Positions 9,712 to 19,941 of a stretch of DNA of 28,136 nucleotides are shown in pieces. Source of the stretch: Arsenophonus sp052174535 (GTDB lineage Bacteria; Pseudomonadota; Gammaproteobacteria; Enterobacterales; Enterobacteriaceae); contig JBQMRQ010000050.1 in assembly GCA_052174535.1 (NCBI GenBank), forward strand, positions 1-28,136. Reading direction: 5' to 3'. The notes under the pieces were generated by a model. It worked only from the letters and a program-made list of their open reading frames with translations. It was not told the DNA's origin and ran no database searches. The first letter of the stretch is position 1. Every line of letters begins with the position of its first letter. Made by a program: the position numbers and the translations under genes.

Positions 9712-11098
9712 ATTATGTTTATTTTAGTGTATTGAGATTTTGGAATATTTCCATTTCTCTCCCCCTCCTGATTGATTTCATGAGTAATTTTAACAAAAGA
9801 GAGATGATATGTTGTAAAAGTCTACCTTATAGATATTCATAAAATCAGATATTACCTCTGATGACTTGCATGAATTCATCTGTAATGGTGCCATGTAGTT
9901 TTGATAGCACTGTTGTTAAATAGAGCCATCAACAGAATGCTGCAACAATATGCTCAACGCCGCCTTTTAGGTAAGGATTACATCCCGTCATTCATAAGGC
10001 TTATTTTCTATAGTATATCACATATAAACTGCTATTGATGATATTGAGATTAAAGTGTTTACAGTCCTGGATTACGACGACAATGGAGTATGCTTTAACA
10101 ACTCATTATTACTGTCTCATCCGAATGGTATAGAAACGTTAAAAAATTACTGCCATCTATTTCTGTGATGGCATATTTACTGGTAATTTTTATGAATCTT
10201 TGTAGCGATTTTTTATGAAAACACATGGTCTCTCTACCAGCATCATACGCAAACTGAAACATTGATGACTTAACGATCATAGGTAATAATACCTGTATTA
10301 TTTAAGTAAATATACGCTACATTGATTTCTGAATCAATGGGATATATTGTTCTATCAGGTAAGCTAATCTCGCTTTTATCTGTTGCTCATTATGGGCGTT
10401 ACTATGTGTAGATGTAAGTAGATAGTTGTGCTCAAAGATGGTTATCAAAAGTTAGAAGTAAACTTAGCCCAACCTCTGAATGCCCTTTAAGTAGGTGACT
10501 TAATTGTATTTACTAGGACTTGATACGGGATGCAGTGCTTTATTTTTTAGAATGCAATGGTAAATATATTTTCAGACACGTAGTATTAATATTGTTAGAT
10601 ATACAAAACAACATTATTACTAAATTACTTCACAAGGACATGTAACCGAAAATTAAAATTAAGCTGCAGGAGATTTGGTTAGTAGAGAGCCCCCTGATAT
10701 CTCTAATAAAACTCTTGATGTTTTGTTTGGGAAATTTTTAGCGAGCATACTGCAGCGACGAATAAGTTGGAGAAAGATCGATAAGAACGGCTGGGGATTT
10801 CCATATAGCTTCCTGTCAGCACACTGGTAGCCATCAATAAAAATAAGTAATCCAATTGAAATTGGTTTTGCAACAGTGAGTTTATAAAAATAATATCAAA
10901 GTAGCACTGTAGCTCAATAAAACAACCCTTTCATGATATTAAGCTGTTTAAATTGTTCAGAAAATGAAATCTATTAAAGAAATTTAACCATTCTATGACC
11001 ATGCTGATAAACAGGATCTAATTCTAAGAATAGAAAACAGATTCATAAAGTATTAGAATAGAATCTAGCCTGATCGTTATATACTAGAATTGCTAATA
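9712..11098 (+). mobile_element. Degraded IS256-family element, copy B
   Basis: Full-length decayed copy. The left end resembles the other copies (AATTATGTTTATTTTAGTGT), as does the right end (TATACTAGAATTGCTAATAA). Protein landmarks in broken frames include TNKLEKDR near 10760, corresponding to the family's KLEKDREELLAFYDFP segment, and KISNPIEIGFATVSL near 10840, corresponding to TTNPIESTFATVRLR at the transposase C-terminus. The latter identifies the family clearly. Many stops and frameshifts leave no working transposase. The small open frames at 9660-9842 (plus) and 10095-10280 (minus) lie in or across it and are not genes. Confidence 0.8.
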
Positions 11099-11860
11099 AC
11101 TCTATAGATAAGTAGATTCCTGTCTTTTAAACGTTTTATATTTCAGTCATAGGTTTTTACCTCATTTCTCGCAAATTCCCCTTTCATACGTACATAAATA
11201 GAGATCTCTGACAGAGATCAAGATACTACAAGGTTCAAGAATTCATGCACGACTAGCAGAAAATCATGAAGAGATAGAAAATATTTTTCAGGAAATTACT
11301 ACGGGCTTCCTTTAATGAGCGGATAATGATGTGATCGACAAACGATTGGAATATGGCTGTTATTATCAATAATATCTCGTCTTACTCTTTAGTAAAGGTA
11401 AGTTTGAAGTATTTCGTAATCCTTAGTTAAAGTAGGTGCTCATCTTGCTTGCTTGAATAGCAAGATTAATTTTAGGTGTTGTACTTGTCTAACGATCAAT
11501 CCTTATCATCAAACATTTTTGTTTCAATTATTTTTCTTAGTAGCCATATTTCCATGAATATGGCTGTGGAAGGAGGTCTATATAATATCCTGAACTAAAT
11601 AATTACTCTTTAAAAAATAGATCACATTAACATCAAAGTGACCTTATTGAGACCAAAATAAAACTTAGTAGCTTTTCGCGTACTACTGATAAATGTTCAA
11701 ATAGTATTTGTGTTGTTCTCTTAGTTGAGATATGAATTAAAACATGCCGAGTTAATATAACAAATGCTAGGCAACAGAACAATCTTTATACCATTCTGGT
11801 AGCCTTAATCTTTACTTTCATGAACTGCTCTTTAAACAGCATAATAGTTTAAAACAAGTA
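11099..11860. other. Decayed interval between IS copy B and tsaB
   Basis: No gene recognised. A plus-strand run near 11230-11350 reads SRIHARLAENHEEIENIF, then QEITTGF, a stop, and DNDVIDKRLEYG, which looks like the ghost of a helical protein but could not be assigned. A perfect 7-bp inverted repeat (GATCTCT / AGAGATC, 3-nt spacer) lies at 11203-11219. A weak AT-only hairpin (TTTAAAC / GTTTAAA) at 11831-11853 lies just past the tsaB stop. Confidence 0.35.
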
Positions 11861-12556
11861 TCATCGATCGGATACTTTTTTCCAACTAACTTCATTACGT
11901 AAATAAACTGGCTTGACTTCTTCAACGTTAATTGTTTTACCTTTTTGCCACTCTTTCAGAGCTACAGACAACATATCTTGCGCATCAGGTAAATAAATGT
12001 TACTTTCTAGTAAACTTAAATTTGTCATTCTTAATATAGGATAAGCTGACCAACCTGTCCCGGCAATAACCCATTGCCCGTTTAAGCTATTTATTCTGGC
12101 TAAAAACTGCTCTGGCTTGAGTACTGATTCAGTCTCTTCACCTTGCCAAAAACCATCTTCTTTAAGTTCATAACAAGCAGAATAAATTTCACCCATTCTT
12201 GCATCTATCGCTACCAATACTTTTTCTATACCTGATTGACGATAAGCGCCTTGCGCCATAGTTAATAGAGAAGAGATACCTATCAGTAGTAAATTAGCAC
12301 CAAACGCCAATCCCTGAGCAATGCTAATAGCAATACGTACGCCAGTAAAACTACCTGGCCCACGCCCAAAAGCTAAAACATCGATATGTTTTAAATCCAA
12401 ATGTGCATCAATAAGACACTGTTTTATCATTGGTAAAATTTTTTTGGTGTGTTCCCGTGGAGCAATGGCAAATTGAGTAAAAATTTTTCCATCTCGCCAT
12501 ATGGCAACAGAACAGGCTTCAGTAGCAGTATCAATCGCTAATATATGGATTGCCAT
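11861..12556 (-). CDS. tsaB: tRNA t6A37 biosynthesis protein TsaB (YeaZ)
   Basis: The product has 231 residues, the E. coli length, and is collinear with TsaB. Diagnostic stretches are ILAIDTATEACSVAIW at the N-terminus, the PREHTKKILPM segment, AFGRGPGSFTGVRI around residues 63-76, IDARMGEIY in the middle, and a C-terminus ending KPVYLRNEVSWKK. TsaB is a non-catalytic ASKHA-fold protein that dimerises with TsaD and, with TsaE and TsaC, makes threonylcarbamoyl-adenosine at position 37 of ANN-decoding tRNAs in the cytosol. The ATG follows an AGGAT ribosome site. It stands alone between decayed DNA; the common neighbours (yoaA, yeaY, fadD) are missing. It is intact, consistent with t6A synthesis being essential in most reduced genomes. 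Confidence 0.96.
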   Translation of the reverse strand: MAIHILAIDTATEACSVAIWRDGKIFTQFAIAPREHTKKILPMIKQCLIDAHLDLKHIDVLAFGRGPGSFTGVRIAISIAQGLAFGANLLLIGISSLLTMAQGAYRQSGIEKVLVAIDARMGEIYSACYELKEDGFWQGEETESVLKPEQFLARINSLNGQWVIAGTGWSAYPILRMTNLSLLESNIYLPDAQDMLSVALKEWQKGKTINVEEVKPVYLRNEVSWKKVSDR

Positions 12557-12894
12557 ATTTAGATCCTAGTTATTTCAACTAAATAACTACTATGCTAACA
12601 TATTTTTTGAAGAAGATGGTATTATCAAGAAAAAACTTATACCTATTTCTGCTATTCATTTAATTAAATGATAATTTTTTCTAAAAGTCAAATAACTGTT
12701 TAAAAATTGCCGTAAGGTTATGATACTAATTGTTTTTCATATCCTGGAATATAGTATTTTATATTAAATAATTCATATTTAACTTTTTAATAATCTTTCA
12801 TAAGATTATAAATGGATTTTTACTATTTAATATTTATTAGGTATTAGGTAATTCCTGATTGTACAACTAAACATATTTATTAATGTAAAGTGAG
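12557..12894. other. Upstream region of tsaB with dispersed repeat
   Basis: No gene. It should hold the tsaB promoter, read leftward, but I cannot place it with confidence. The part from 12735 on is the second copy of the imperfect repeat at 8470-8620. Confidence 0.4.
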
Positions 12895-12900
12895 AGTAAT
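12735..12900 (+). repeat. Dispersed imperfect direct repeat, copy 2
   Basis: Counterpart of 8470-8620: AAATGGATTTTTACTATTTAA, then GGTAATTCCTGATTGTAC and TATTAATGTAAAG followed by AGAGTAAT in the same order. It abuts the left end of IS copy C, whereas copy 1 lies more than 1 kb from any IS, so it is not part of the IS. Confidence 0.4.
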
Positions 12901-12909
12901 GCTCACTTT
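12887..12909. repeat. Perfect 8-bp stem-loop at the left end of IS copy C
   Basis: AAAGTGAG (12887-12894) and CTCACTTT (12902-12909) form a perfect stem around a 7-nt loop. It straddles the estimated left boundary of IS copy C. It may be a terminator-like structure or simply the junction. Confidence 0.4.
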
Positions 12910-14290
12910 TGTATGAGTTTAGAAATGATATCGTGTATCCTGCTGATTGATTTTGTTAATGATTTCAATAACAAAAAGCTAATATATTATGAAAAGTCTA
13001 CGCTACAAAGATCTACAAAACCAGATATTACTTTAATCACTTTGCATAAAGTGATTCGTAATGCTGACAGTAAGTTAATAGGAACCGTTGTTAAGAGGAA
13101 GCTCGAAGCCATGATGCAAGAGATGTCAAATACCACCTTATCTACAAATTACTATTTGTCCTTTGTAACAGTTATTTACTATAAGGATAAGGAAGCAAAT
13201 AAAATGTTATTAGCGATTTTGAGATTAAAGTGCCTAAGATTAGTGGGATCGTAACGGCAATTGAATATGCTTCTAACCAGCTCATTGCACTACCTTATTT
13301 GAAGCGTGTAAGGCGGCGAAGAGTTGTTACTGTTGCCTGTATATGCGAGGCAACATCCACCGGTGATTTTCACGAAACTCTCAAGCAGTTCTCTGTAAAA
13401 AGCACATGATCTTTCTGCAGAAAACCAAATTAGTAGTAGACTGAAATATTATTGATTTTCTTAAAGAGCATTAAGGAAAGTGTCTACATGATTTAAGCAA
13501 TATGTGCTATATTTATTTCTTAGCTGATAGCATATACTCTTTTATCAGGTAAGCTGATCATCTTTGCCTTCTTATCAAATCGGCATCACTATTGTGCATG
13601 GACAATAAGGAGCCAGTTGTGATCAATGATGCTTATCAAGAGTCAGAAAATAGCTGAGTTAAACTTCCCAATACTCTGTAAATATCTGACTTATCTATCA
13701 ATCTTGCTATTGGATTGATTGGGTGTTCTTGGTTTTGAATACAATAGCAAAAATAGTCTAGGATATGTAGCACCAGCACTGTATTTGGTACACAAAATAG
13801 CTAAATACACTACCTTTACTTCTCAAAGGAGAAAACAAAAAGTAAAAGTTGTGAGTTTGATTAGGAGAGATCTGGGTAGTAAAGAGCCGTAATGCCACTA
13901 ATAACTTTTCTTGATATTTTGTTGGTAAAGTTTTCAGAGTATTTTGAAGAGATCAAGAAGTTAGAAAAGATCGAAAAGTATAGCTGGCATTCTATGATTT
14001 TCCATCAGTGAATTGAGTGTTAATAAAAACGACGAATACCATTAAATTGCCTTTTGCAACAGTGAACCTATTATAAGCCGATATGCGAAAGCATTATACG
14101 AAAAATAAATTTTTTAATCCTATTTAAGTTATTTTGGTCTGCTCAAAAAATCTGGAATCAGCTTAAGGGATTTGATTTGCTTATGGATCCCTCTGGAGAT
14201 AAATAATCTTCAATTTAAGGACAGAAATAGATTTATGAAGCATCAGAGTGAAAATTCTGATCGCTATACACCACCAGATTTGCTAATAAT
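12895..14290 (+). mobile_element. Degraded IS256-family element, copy C
   Basis: This copy best shows the family. In broken frames one reads a segment matching the REGARQLI/SAVEAEL region (VIRNADSKLIGTVVKRKLEA), GFWN near 13730 and MQHQHC near 13780 (the family has GFW..., then RHQRCW.HK), then KKLEK-like pieces, and finally a degraded NPIES/FATV segment near 14060. The terminal region GCTATACACCACCAGATTTGC at 14263-14283 mirrors the TCTGGTGTATA motif at the left ends of copies D and F, giving imperfect inverted termini. The first 113-codon frame (12913-13254) is the least damaged N-terminal fragment but is itself frameshifted within the transposase. Not functional. Confidence 0.8.
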
Positions 14291-14378
14291 TCAGGAATAT
14301 TTAGGATAAAAATTATTCATCACCAAGTGAAAATAATATTAATATAACACGGTATTTTATTAAATTAGCAAAAAATAC
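14291..14378. other. Short spacer between IS copy C and the bactofilin gene
   Basis: AT-rich sequence of under 100 bp with no feature seen. The bactofilin gene ends here, reading leftward, and no clear terminator hairpin with a T tract is present. Confidence 0.3.
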
Positions 14379-15005
14379 TTATTTATTTTTTGGTATCTCT
14401 TCAATAATTTCTAATTTAATCCCTTCTTCAGATTGAAGCTCAAGTCGTTCAGACTGACCAATGAATATACCTCCACGCTTAATTGACATATAACTGACGC
14501 GACTGATCCCTCGTAATTCACCATTTTCCAGGATATCTAGGTTATTTCCTAAACAAGCACCATCAACCAAACCATCAATAATTATATCCGGTGCTTGAAC
14601 TTCACCTTCAATTTTTCCACTCTGCATGATATGGATCGTTCCTTCAGTTACTGTAATATTACCTTTAATATGCCCCCAGACATGAATATCACCTAAAATA
14701 GTAATATTACCTTTAAAAAAACTTTCTTCTGAAATAGTTGTTACCTCTTTTTGTTTAGGATTATTTTTTTTATCACCTTTCATTATAAATATATTTGTAC
14801 TTGAAACATCTAACTTTTTATTTTTAAACATCAAGATTAACCTCCCTTTTATAAAGATAAATAGCAGAATAAAAATGAATGAAAAAACTAAAACAAAAAA
14901 CGATATCTTTGCAATCACGTTTGCTATATACAGCACCACTACTAGAATCCATAGGAACCAGATAAAATAAAGACACCAATTTTCTCTATTGCTAAATGTT
15001 TTCAT
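14379..15005 (-). CDS. Membrane-anchored bactofilin (CcmA-like)
   Basis: The product has 208 residues. Two adjacent hydrophobic segments at about 11-31 and 35-52 form a membrane hairpin. A basic linker (53-90) follows, then a bactofilin domain at about 90-185 with the usual short glycine-marked beta repeats: FFKGNITILGDIHVWGHIKG, then KIEGEVQAPDIIIDGLVDGA and GELRGISRVSYMSI. The tail is acidic. Bactofilins polymerise without nucleotides into membrane-associated filaments that affect cell shape or polar assembly. Proteus mirabilis CcmA (curved cell morphology), which also carries N-terminal membrane segments, is the likely counterpart; this is from family knowledge. The ATG has only a weak upstream purine tract. 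It is intact and has no operon partner. Retention here hints at a role in shape or envelope organisation, but that is inference. Confidence 0.88.
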   Translation of the reverse strand: MKTFSNRENWCLYFIWFLWILVVVLYIANVIAKISFFVLVFSFIFILLFIFIKGRLILMFKNKKLDVSSTNIFIMKGDKKNNPKQKEVTTISEESFFKGNITILGDIHVWGHIKGNITVTEGTIHIMQSGKIEGEVQAPDIIIDGLVDGACLGNNLDILENGELRGISRVSYMSIKRGGIFIGQSERLELQSEEGIKLEIIEEIPKNK

Positions 15006-15426
15006 TCTTATCTAATAAACTCATCATAGGTACCTTAACCAGAAATTATGAAACTGAACTACTATTATAGATTATCAACTAGCTCCTGTATTGATATAGT
15101 AATCAACATGACAGAAAGATGATTTATATTGAATTAATAGCAGACCAAAACGTTATTGAAACTAATGTAAACAGAATAGAAATCTGCATTCCCTATTAGG
15201 AATATATAAATTCTTGCGCTTTATTTAGCTTGAAATACAATTATTCTGCTCACTATAAGATGACATAGTGCAATGGAATTCAAGTTTTCTGCAAAGATTT
15301 ATTACGTTTCGCTAGCTTTAGTAAAATTAGCTAAAAATTGATTAATCAGCCCCTGCGTTTAACAAAATAAGTTAAAATAATACTAACTTAAGTATCAATG
15401 TCTTACTTCTCTTTAAGTCAGTCAAT
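15006..15426. other. Upstream region of the bactofilin gene, no gene seen
   Basis: AT-rich and full of stops in all frames. It probably holds the bactofilin promoter, reading leftward, but no convincing -35/-10 pair stands out. Confidence 0.3.
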
Positions 15427-15873
15427 ATGGCTAATGATAAACAAGATGAAAGCTGCTATCGTGTATTAATATCACATCATTTTATTAGCTGTTTCAGGTA
15501 TTTCGAAGGATTATTCAGTACTGATAAGAAATTTATTACTGACTTCATTAATAAGACTATTGCTTACCATACTATCTTCCCAGCCAAAGTAACGATTGAT
15601 GAAATTAATTATCTGTAACAATGTATTGATTGCGATAAATGCCTGTATGTTTTCTCTCCTATGGACTTGATCTTAATTAATCATAATCTGCTTGAGATTA
15701 ATGTCAATTTTTGCTCTTGTATGACACACGACTGTTTAATATGTACTCTAGTTTATTCTACCGGCGAATTTAATCTAAAAATAAAGCCAATTCCGTTATT
15801 TAGCCGGAAATCTTTCAATCTTACTTTTGTGTACCATGATAATAGTTATCGTTTATGTATCCATTATTTCTAG
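15427..15873 (+). pseudogene. Unrecognised 148-codon frame with one in-frame stop
   Basis: Two open stretches, 15427-15618 and 15619-15873, are in the same frame and separated only by a TAA at 15616-15618. Together they would give about 148 residues. The sequence is not low-complexity: CYRVLISHHFISCFRYFEGL, PAKVTIDEINYL, then after the stop QCIDCDKCLYVFSPMDLILI, CSCMTHDCLICTLVYSTGEF and a C-terminus ending YRLCIHYF. It is cysteine-rich (C..C..C patterns around the stop and at CSCMTHDCLIC). No family was recognised. In a neighbourhood where stops occur every few codons, such a frame suggests a gene inactivated recently, or chance. The start has no strong ribosome site. Confidence 0.35.
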
Positions 15874-16650
15874 AATGAGTCCCCTTATTTTTAGTGGAAA
15901 ATTGAATCACTGATAAAATAAAATATGATGCTACTGTTGTGAATATCAAATTGCATGTACAGATGGATTACTAATTTTAAAATTCAGTCTACCATAATTA
16001 AACTAATTTAACTTCACAACACTTAAACTAAAATTATAGACAGTAATATAGCTACCTTTATAGTAAGGTAAAGTATATTGGTTATTAAACAAATAACCAC
16101 CAGCGACTTTGTTCAATTAATTTATAATTTAAAAAAATTCAGTACAGAAAAGGAAAAAAGGTCCGCAAGCACCCCGTTACTCATGATTTTTATTGAAAAA
16201 TGTGCATATAATACATTATTTCAGGCACTGAATTTTAAATAATTATTTACCCAATATTGATATTTACATGTCAGTAAAGTTAGCATAACAGTATTATCAG
16301 TTTTATGGCCATTAAAAATCGGATAAAATACTATTTATCTCACCTATTTAGGTGTTAATTAATTAGTAAAGTATTGATGCAATATGCGTGACTAACTTCT
16401 CATTATAAAATCGATGTAAAAATGTAACTCACTAAACCTGAGTGAGTGCAGTTACGCTGCTTTGAAGATATTCAGGGCTCAGTACTGTTTTATACTCTTC
16501 ATATGATAGCACGATAAATCATTTGATACGCTCAAAAGCACACAAAGACAAGTTATTTAATATTAATTTCTTATATCGAACTAACTATTTACTGGTTACA
16601 AAAACATGATGAACTTAGTTTCAAAATTACTAGCTTAGAAGATAAGGTGA
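15874..16650. other. Decayed interval before IS copy D
   Basis: No gene recognised. At about 16370-16510 lies a segment similar to 8700-8840: a hairpin (ACTCACT / AGTGAGT, about 16427-16448) followed by GCTCAGTACTGTTTTATAC, to be compared with GCTAAGCACTATTTTATAC at about 8805. Confidence 0.35.
16370..16510 (+). repeat. Hairpin-containing repeat related to 8700-8840
   Basis: This segment and 8700-8840 share a TTGATG start, a 7-bp hairpin in the middle (different arm sequences, same place) and a nearly identical end, GCTMAGYACTRTTTTATACTC. Conservation of the structure rather than the arm sequence is suggestive, but two copies are too few to prove it. Function unknown. Confidence 0.35.
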
Positions 16651-17998
16651 GTTATGCTTATTTCTGGTGTATAAAGTTTCGAGAGATCTTGGTGTGTATC
16701 CTACTTGATTGATTTCATGAATGATTTTAACAATAGAGAAATAATATGGCATGAAAAATCTATCTTACAGGAAGGTATCCGCAAAATTAGATATTTATAC
16801 CTGTGATCCATTTCATTAATAAATCCAGAATGGAGCAAGGCAGCTAATTATAGGAACTGCTGTTAAGATTAAGATTGAACCATGTTGCAATAAAATACTG
16901 AATATGGCTTTGTCGACATATGTCATCCTTTTCCATAACGGTTATTTGCTACAGCAAATAATACAGACTGATATTGACATATTGAAATTAAAGTAGCTAA
17001 AATCAAAGATTCTTCAAGAAACAACAGAATATTATTCTAAATCTTCTTGATACACCTTATCTGAAGCATGAAAAGCGGCAGAGTTTCTACCTTGGTTGAA
17101 TATTTTGGAGACATATCTATCGATAATTTCAAGAAGCCCTGAGCTAATTCTTGGTGAAAAGCACATAATATCTTGTCAAGTGTTATCAGCAGACTGATAT
17201 ACTAATGCCTTAAAGAACACAGAAAATAGCAGCTGCGTGATTTAGGTAATACGCATAACGTTTATTTTTATGCCGATGATAGAATATGGCTATCTATCAG
17301 GAAGTTGATCGCCTTTACCTGCTGCTCATTCATTGACATCACTGAATATAGATGATAAGAAAAGCCATTTTCAGTAAAATGTGGTTATCAAAAGTTAAAA
17401 GCGAATTGGACCGAACTCTTCGATCTACTACGAGTATGTAGCTTAATTGTATCTCCCAGGTTTCCTAGAAAAACCTGCTCTATAGGTTTTGGAATACACC
17501 GCCTGCAAAGGATATTCCCGAATACAACAGAGCTAATGCCATTAGCTACAGAAAATATTCTAATATTAGCTTCGCTTTCCTAAAGGGAAGTGAATCAAAA
17601 GTTAAGGTAGTTGCTGCAGATTTGGCTAGCAAAGAGCCGCAATGTTGCTAATAAATCTCTTGATATTTTGTTGGTAAGGTTTTCAGTAGCATGCATTCTG
17701 CAGCGATGAAGAAGCTGGAAAAGAGTGAGAAGAACTATTAGTAGTCTACGACTTCCCATCAACGCAGTGGTGTCAATTTAAGAACGACAAATTCGGATTG
17801 AATCAGCTTTTATAATAGTGAGGCTATGAAGCCGATGCTTCAAGCACTGTAGTTAGAAAAATAATCCTTTAATACTATTTAAGCTACTGATTTTGGTGGT
17901 AAACAACGTTAAATTTAAGTATAAGTATAGAGAGCAGCTTCTCTGAAGCATCAAAGTGGAATATAGCCTGACGCTATATAGCAGATTTGCTAATAATT
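16651..17998 (+). mobile_element. Degraded IS256-family element, copy D
   Basis: This copy has the clearest ends: left GTTATGCTTATTTCTGGTG at 16651 and right CTATATAGCAGATTTGCTAA ending near 17995, about 1.35 kb. Broken-frame landmarks in order are GTAVKIKIEPCC, HNGYLLQQIIQTDID (family VRNGYLP..DLQTGIG), a KVPK-like segment, MKKLEK near 17710, and a degraded FATV region at about 17820. There are stops throughout. It stands tail-to-tail with copy E, 0.6 kb away. Confidence 0.8.
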
Positions 17999-18601
17999 AG
18001 TTTCTGCATGCTAATAAGTCAGGTCATAATAGGTCAATTTTCAATAATTTTATCTGCGAAATTAAATTCTGATTAGGTTTTTCTAGGTATTCTAAGATCT
18101 GGCGCTGATTGTGGTCGTGATACAAGTATGGGATACGTTCTGAATCCTAGTAATGATACAAAAATGGTCGCCAGCACAAGGAAATCATGAGTATATAGAA
18201 ATTAACTGCTTGTAGATGTATAATAAGATACCTAAAAACTCAGAATTACGAATGATCAGTTATTCCCCTGAAAACTATCATATTAGAGGTGCAATAGGTA
18301 TAATCCTTGTTAGATGAACACTGTGGACGTTGGACATATAGTATATCAGGCCAGTAATTTTTTAATATATCGTTAGTCACATTATTCTTCATTTTATGAA
18401 CTTTATGATGAATGGTAAACAGAAAATAGTACGCAATTCTATTCTTACTCGAGGCAAGAATAGTAGAAGAAATACTGATTGGTCAAATAGCACGTTCAAC
18501 CGCTTATCGCTTCTAGTAGAGTTACAATATATCCGTTTCTTGAATAAGAATGCGAATAAGTGCCATCAACATAAAATTATTAAAATGCAACTTTATTCAG
18601 C
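17999..18601. other. Unassigned segment between inverted IS copies D and E
   Basis: About 600 bp enclosed by two oppositely oriented IS copies. Plus-strand pieces with a coding look are LRSGADCGRDTSMGYVLNPS near 18095-18160 and, in another frame, LEARIVEEILIGQIARSTAY near 18440-18510. No family is recognised. An open frame of 70 codons (18396-18608) runs into the IS E terminus and is not supported as a gene. Confidence 0.3.
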
Positions 18602-19941
18602 TTATTAGTAAATCTTAGTGTAAATTATAGCAGATTAAGCTTAGTTCTAATCCTTTATGAATCTGCTCTTTCTTCTTAATTAGAAGAGCATTGTTTATAT
18701 TTAGGGGAGTCAGAAGGTCAAAATTCTCTTAATCGTTCCAGTTTTTCTGAGCAGATTATAGAAGTTTGAATACTATTAAAGGATTGTTTTTCTAAGCACT
18801 GTTCTTCGTATTTTTCTACCGAAAAGCCAATTCAATCGAATTCATCGTTTTGAGGCCAAGTGCGCTGCCGGGGAGTTTATAGAATGATAGCTATTTTCTC
18901 GATCTTTCTTCAACTTTTTCATCGCTGCAGAATACACTGAAAAACTTACCAACAAAAATATCAAAGACTTTATCAGCGAGATCGCGACTCTTTCCTAGCC
19001 AGATCTTTCCCAGGTAGCTGGTTTAATTTTCGGTTACATGCCATTGGGAAGTAAAACTAGTATAGAGGTATTTGTGTACCAAACAGTGTTGGTTCTTGAT
19101 ATTTAGGAATATTTGCATTGCATTTGAAAATTAAAAACACATCATCTTACCTAGTAAGCCTGTAAGATACAGTTAAGCCGTGCGCTCATAGGACTATCCA
19201 TAAATTTAACCTAAGTTCACTTCTGATTCTTGATAACCATCTTTGACTGCAATAAGCTCCTTAGATTCATGTGCAGTGCCGCCGATATGATAAAAAAGCA
19301 AAGGTGATTATCTTATCTAGCAGACTGATATAAGACTTCAGATAAGAAATAAACGTAATGCGTATTGCTAAATCACGTATCCGCCAATGTCTGTGTTTTT
19401 CAAAGCACTACTATTTTAGTCTGTTGATGGTACTTAGAAAAGAGATCAGATGATTTTCATCAAGAAACCCTTTATAGCTTAATGAAAATCACCGATAAAA
19501 TTGCCTTTACAGGTATAGGCACGATAGAACTCTTTTTCGTTTTTGCACGGTTTAAAGTAAGAAAGCAAGAAGCTATTGAAGTATATTCCGTTTCTGCAAT
19601 CTCTAATCTTAAGGACTTTTATCTTAACATCCTCAATATCAGTTTATAGTTCCCTCTAATATAACTATTACGAACGATGGCATAGTCACCCATTAATAAG
19701 ACAGTATTCAGTCTATTATTGCAAGATGCTTTCGAGTATAGCCTCAACAGTAACCCATACTAACTAGTTATTAACATTACGGATGAGTTTATACAAGGGA
19801 TTGCAGGTAATCCCTGGTTTCCTAGGTATATATGGTAGACTTTTCATGGCATATCATCTATATGTTGTTAACATTATTCATAAAATCAATCAGTAGGATA
19901 GGCCTTTATTTTTTAACCTCATACAGCAGAATAAGCATAAT
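18602..19941 (-). mobile_element. Degraded IS256-family element, copy E (inverted)
   Basis: Same element, opposite orientation. The transposase 3' end lies at the left (TTATTAGTAAATCTTAGTGT at 18602) and the left-end sequence at the right (ATACAGCAGAATAAGCATAA, ending near 19941). Reading the minus strand, landmarks are LPNGM near 19050, then AAMKKLKKDREN near 18910 (family KKLEKDREELLAF), and CSEKLERLRE near 18740 (family AEKKWRKLRG). All frames are broken. The element ends about 240 bp beyond the zapA stop codon, where enterobacteria normally carry the 6S RNA gene and fau. Confidence 0.8.

Noticed and set aside
9660..9842. 60-codon plus-strand frame
   Set aside because: Straddles the left end of IS copy B with no coding signal.
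10095..10280. 61-codon minus-strand frame
   Set aside because: Antisense to the transposase relic of IS copy B.
12913..13254. 113-codon plus-strand frame considered as a gene
   Set aside because: It is the N-terminal fragment of the IS copy C transposase, frameshifted relative to the other copies, and not an independent protein.
18396..18608. 70-codon plus-strand frame
   Set aside because: Asparagine- and lysine-rich, no ribosome site, runs into the terminus of IS copy E.
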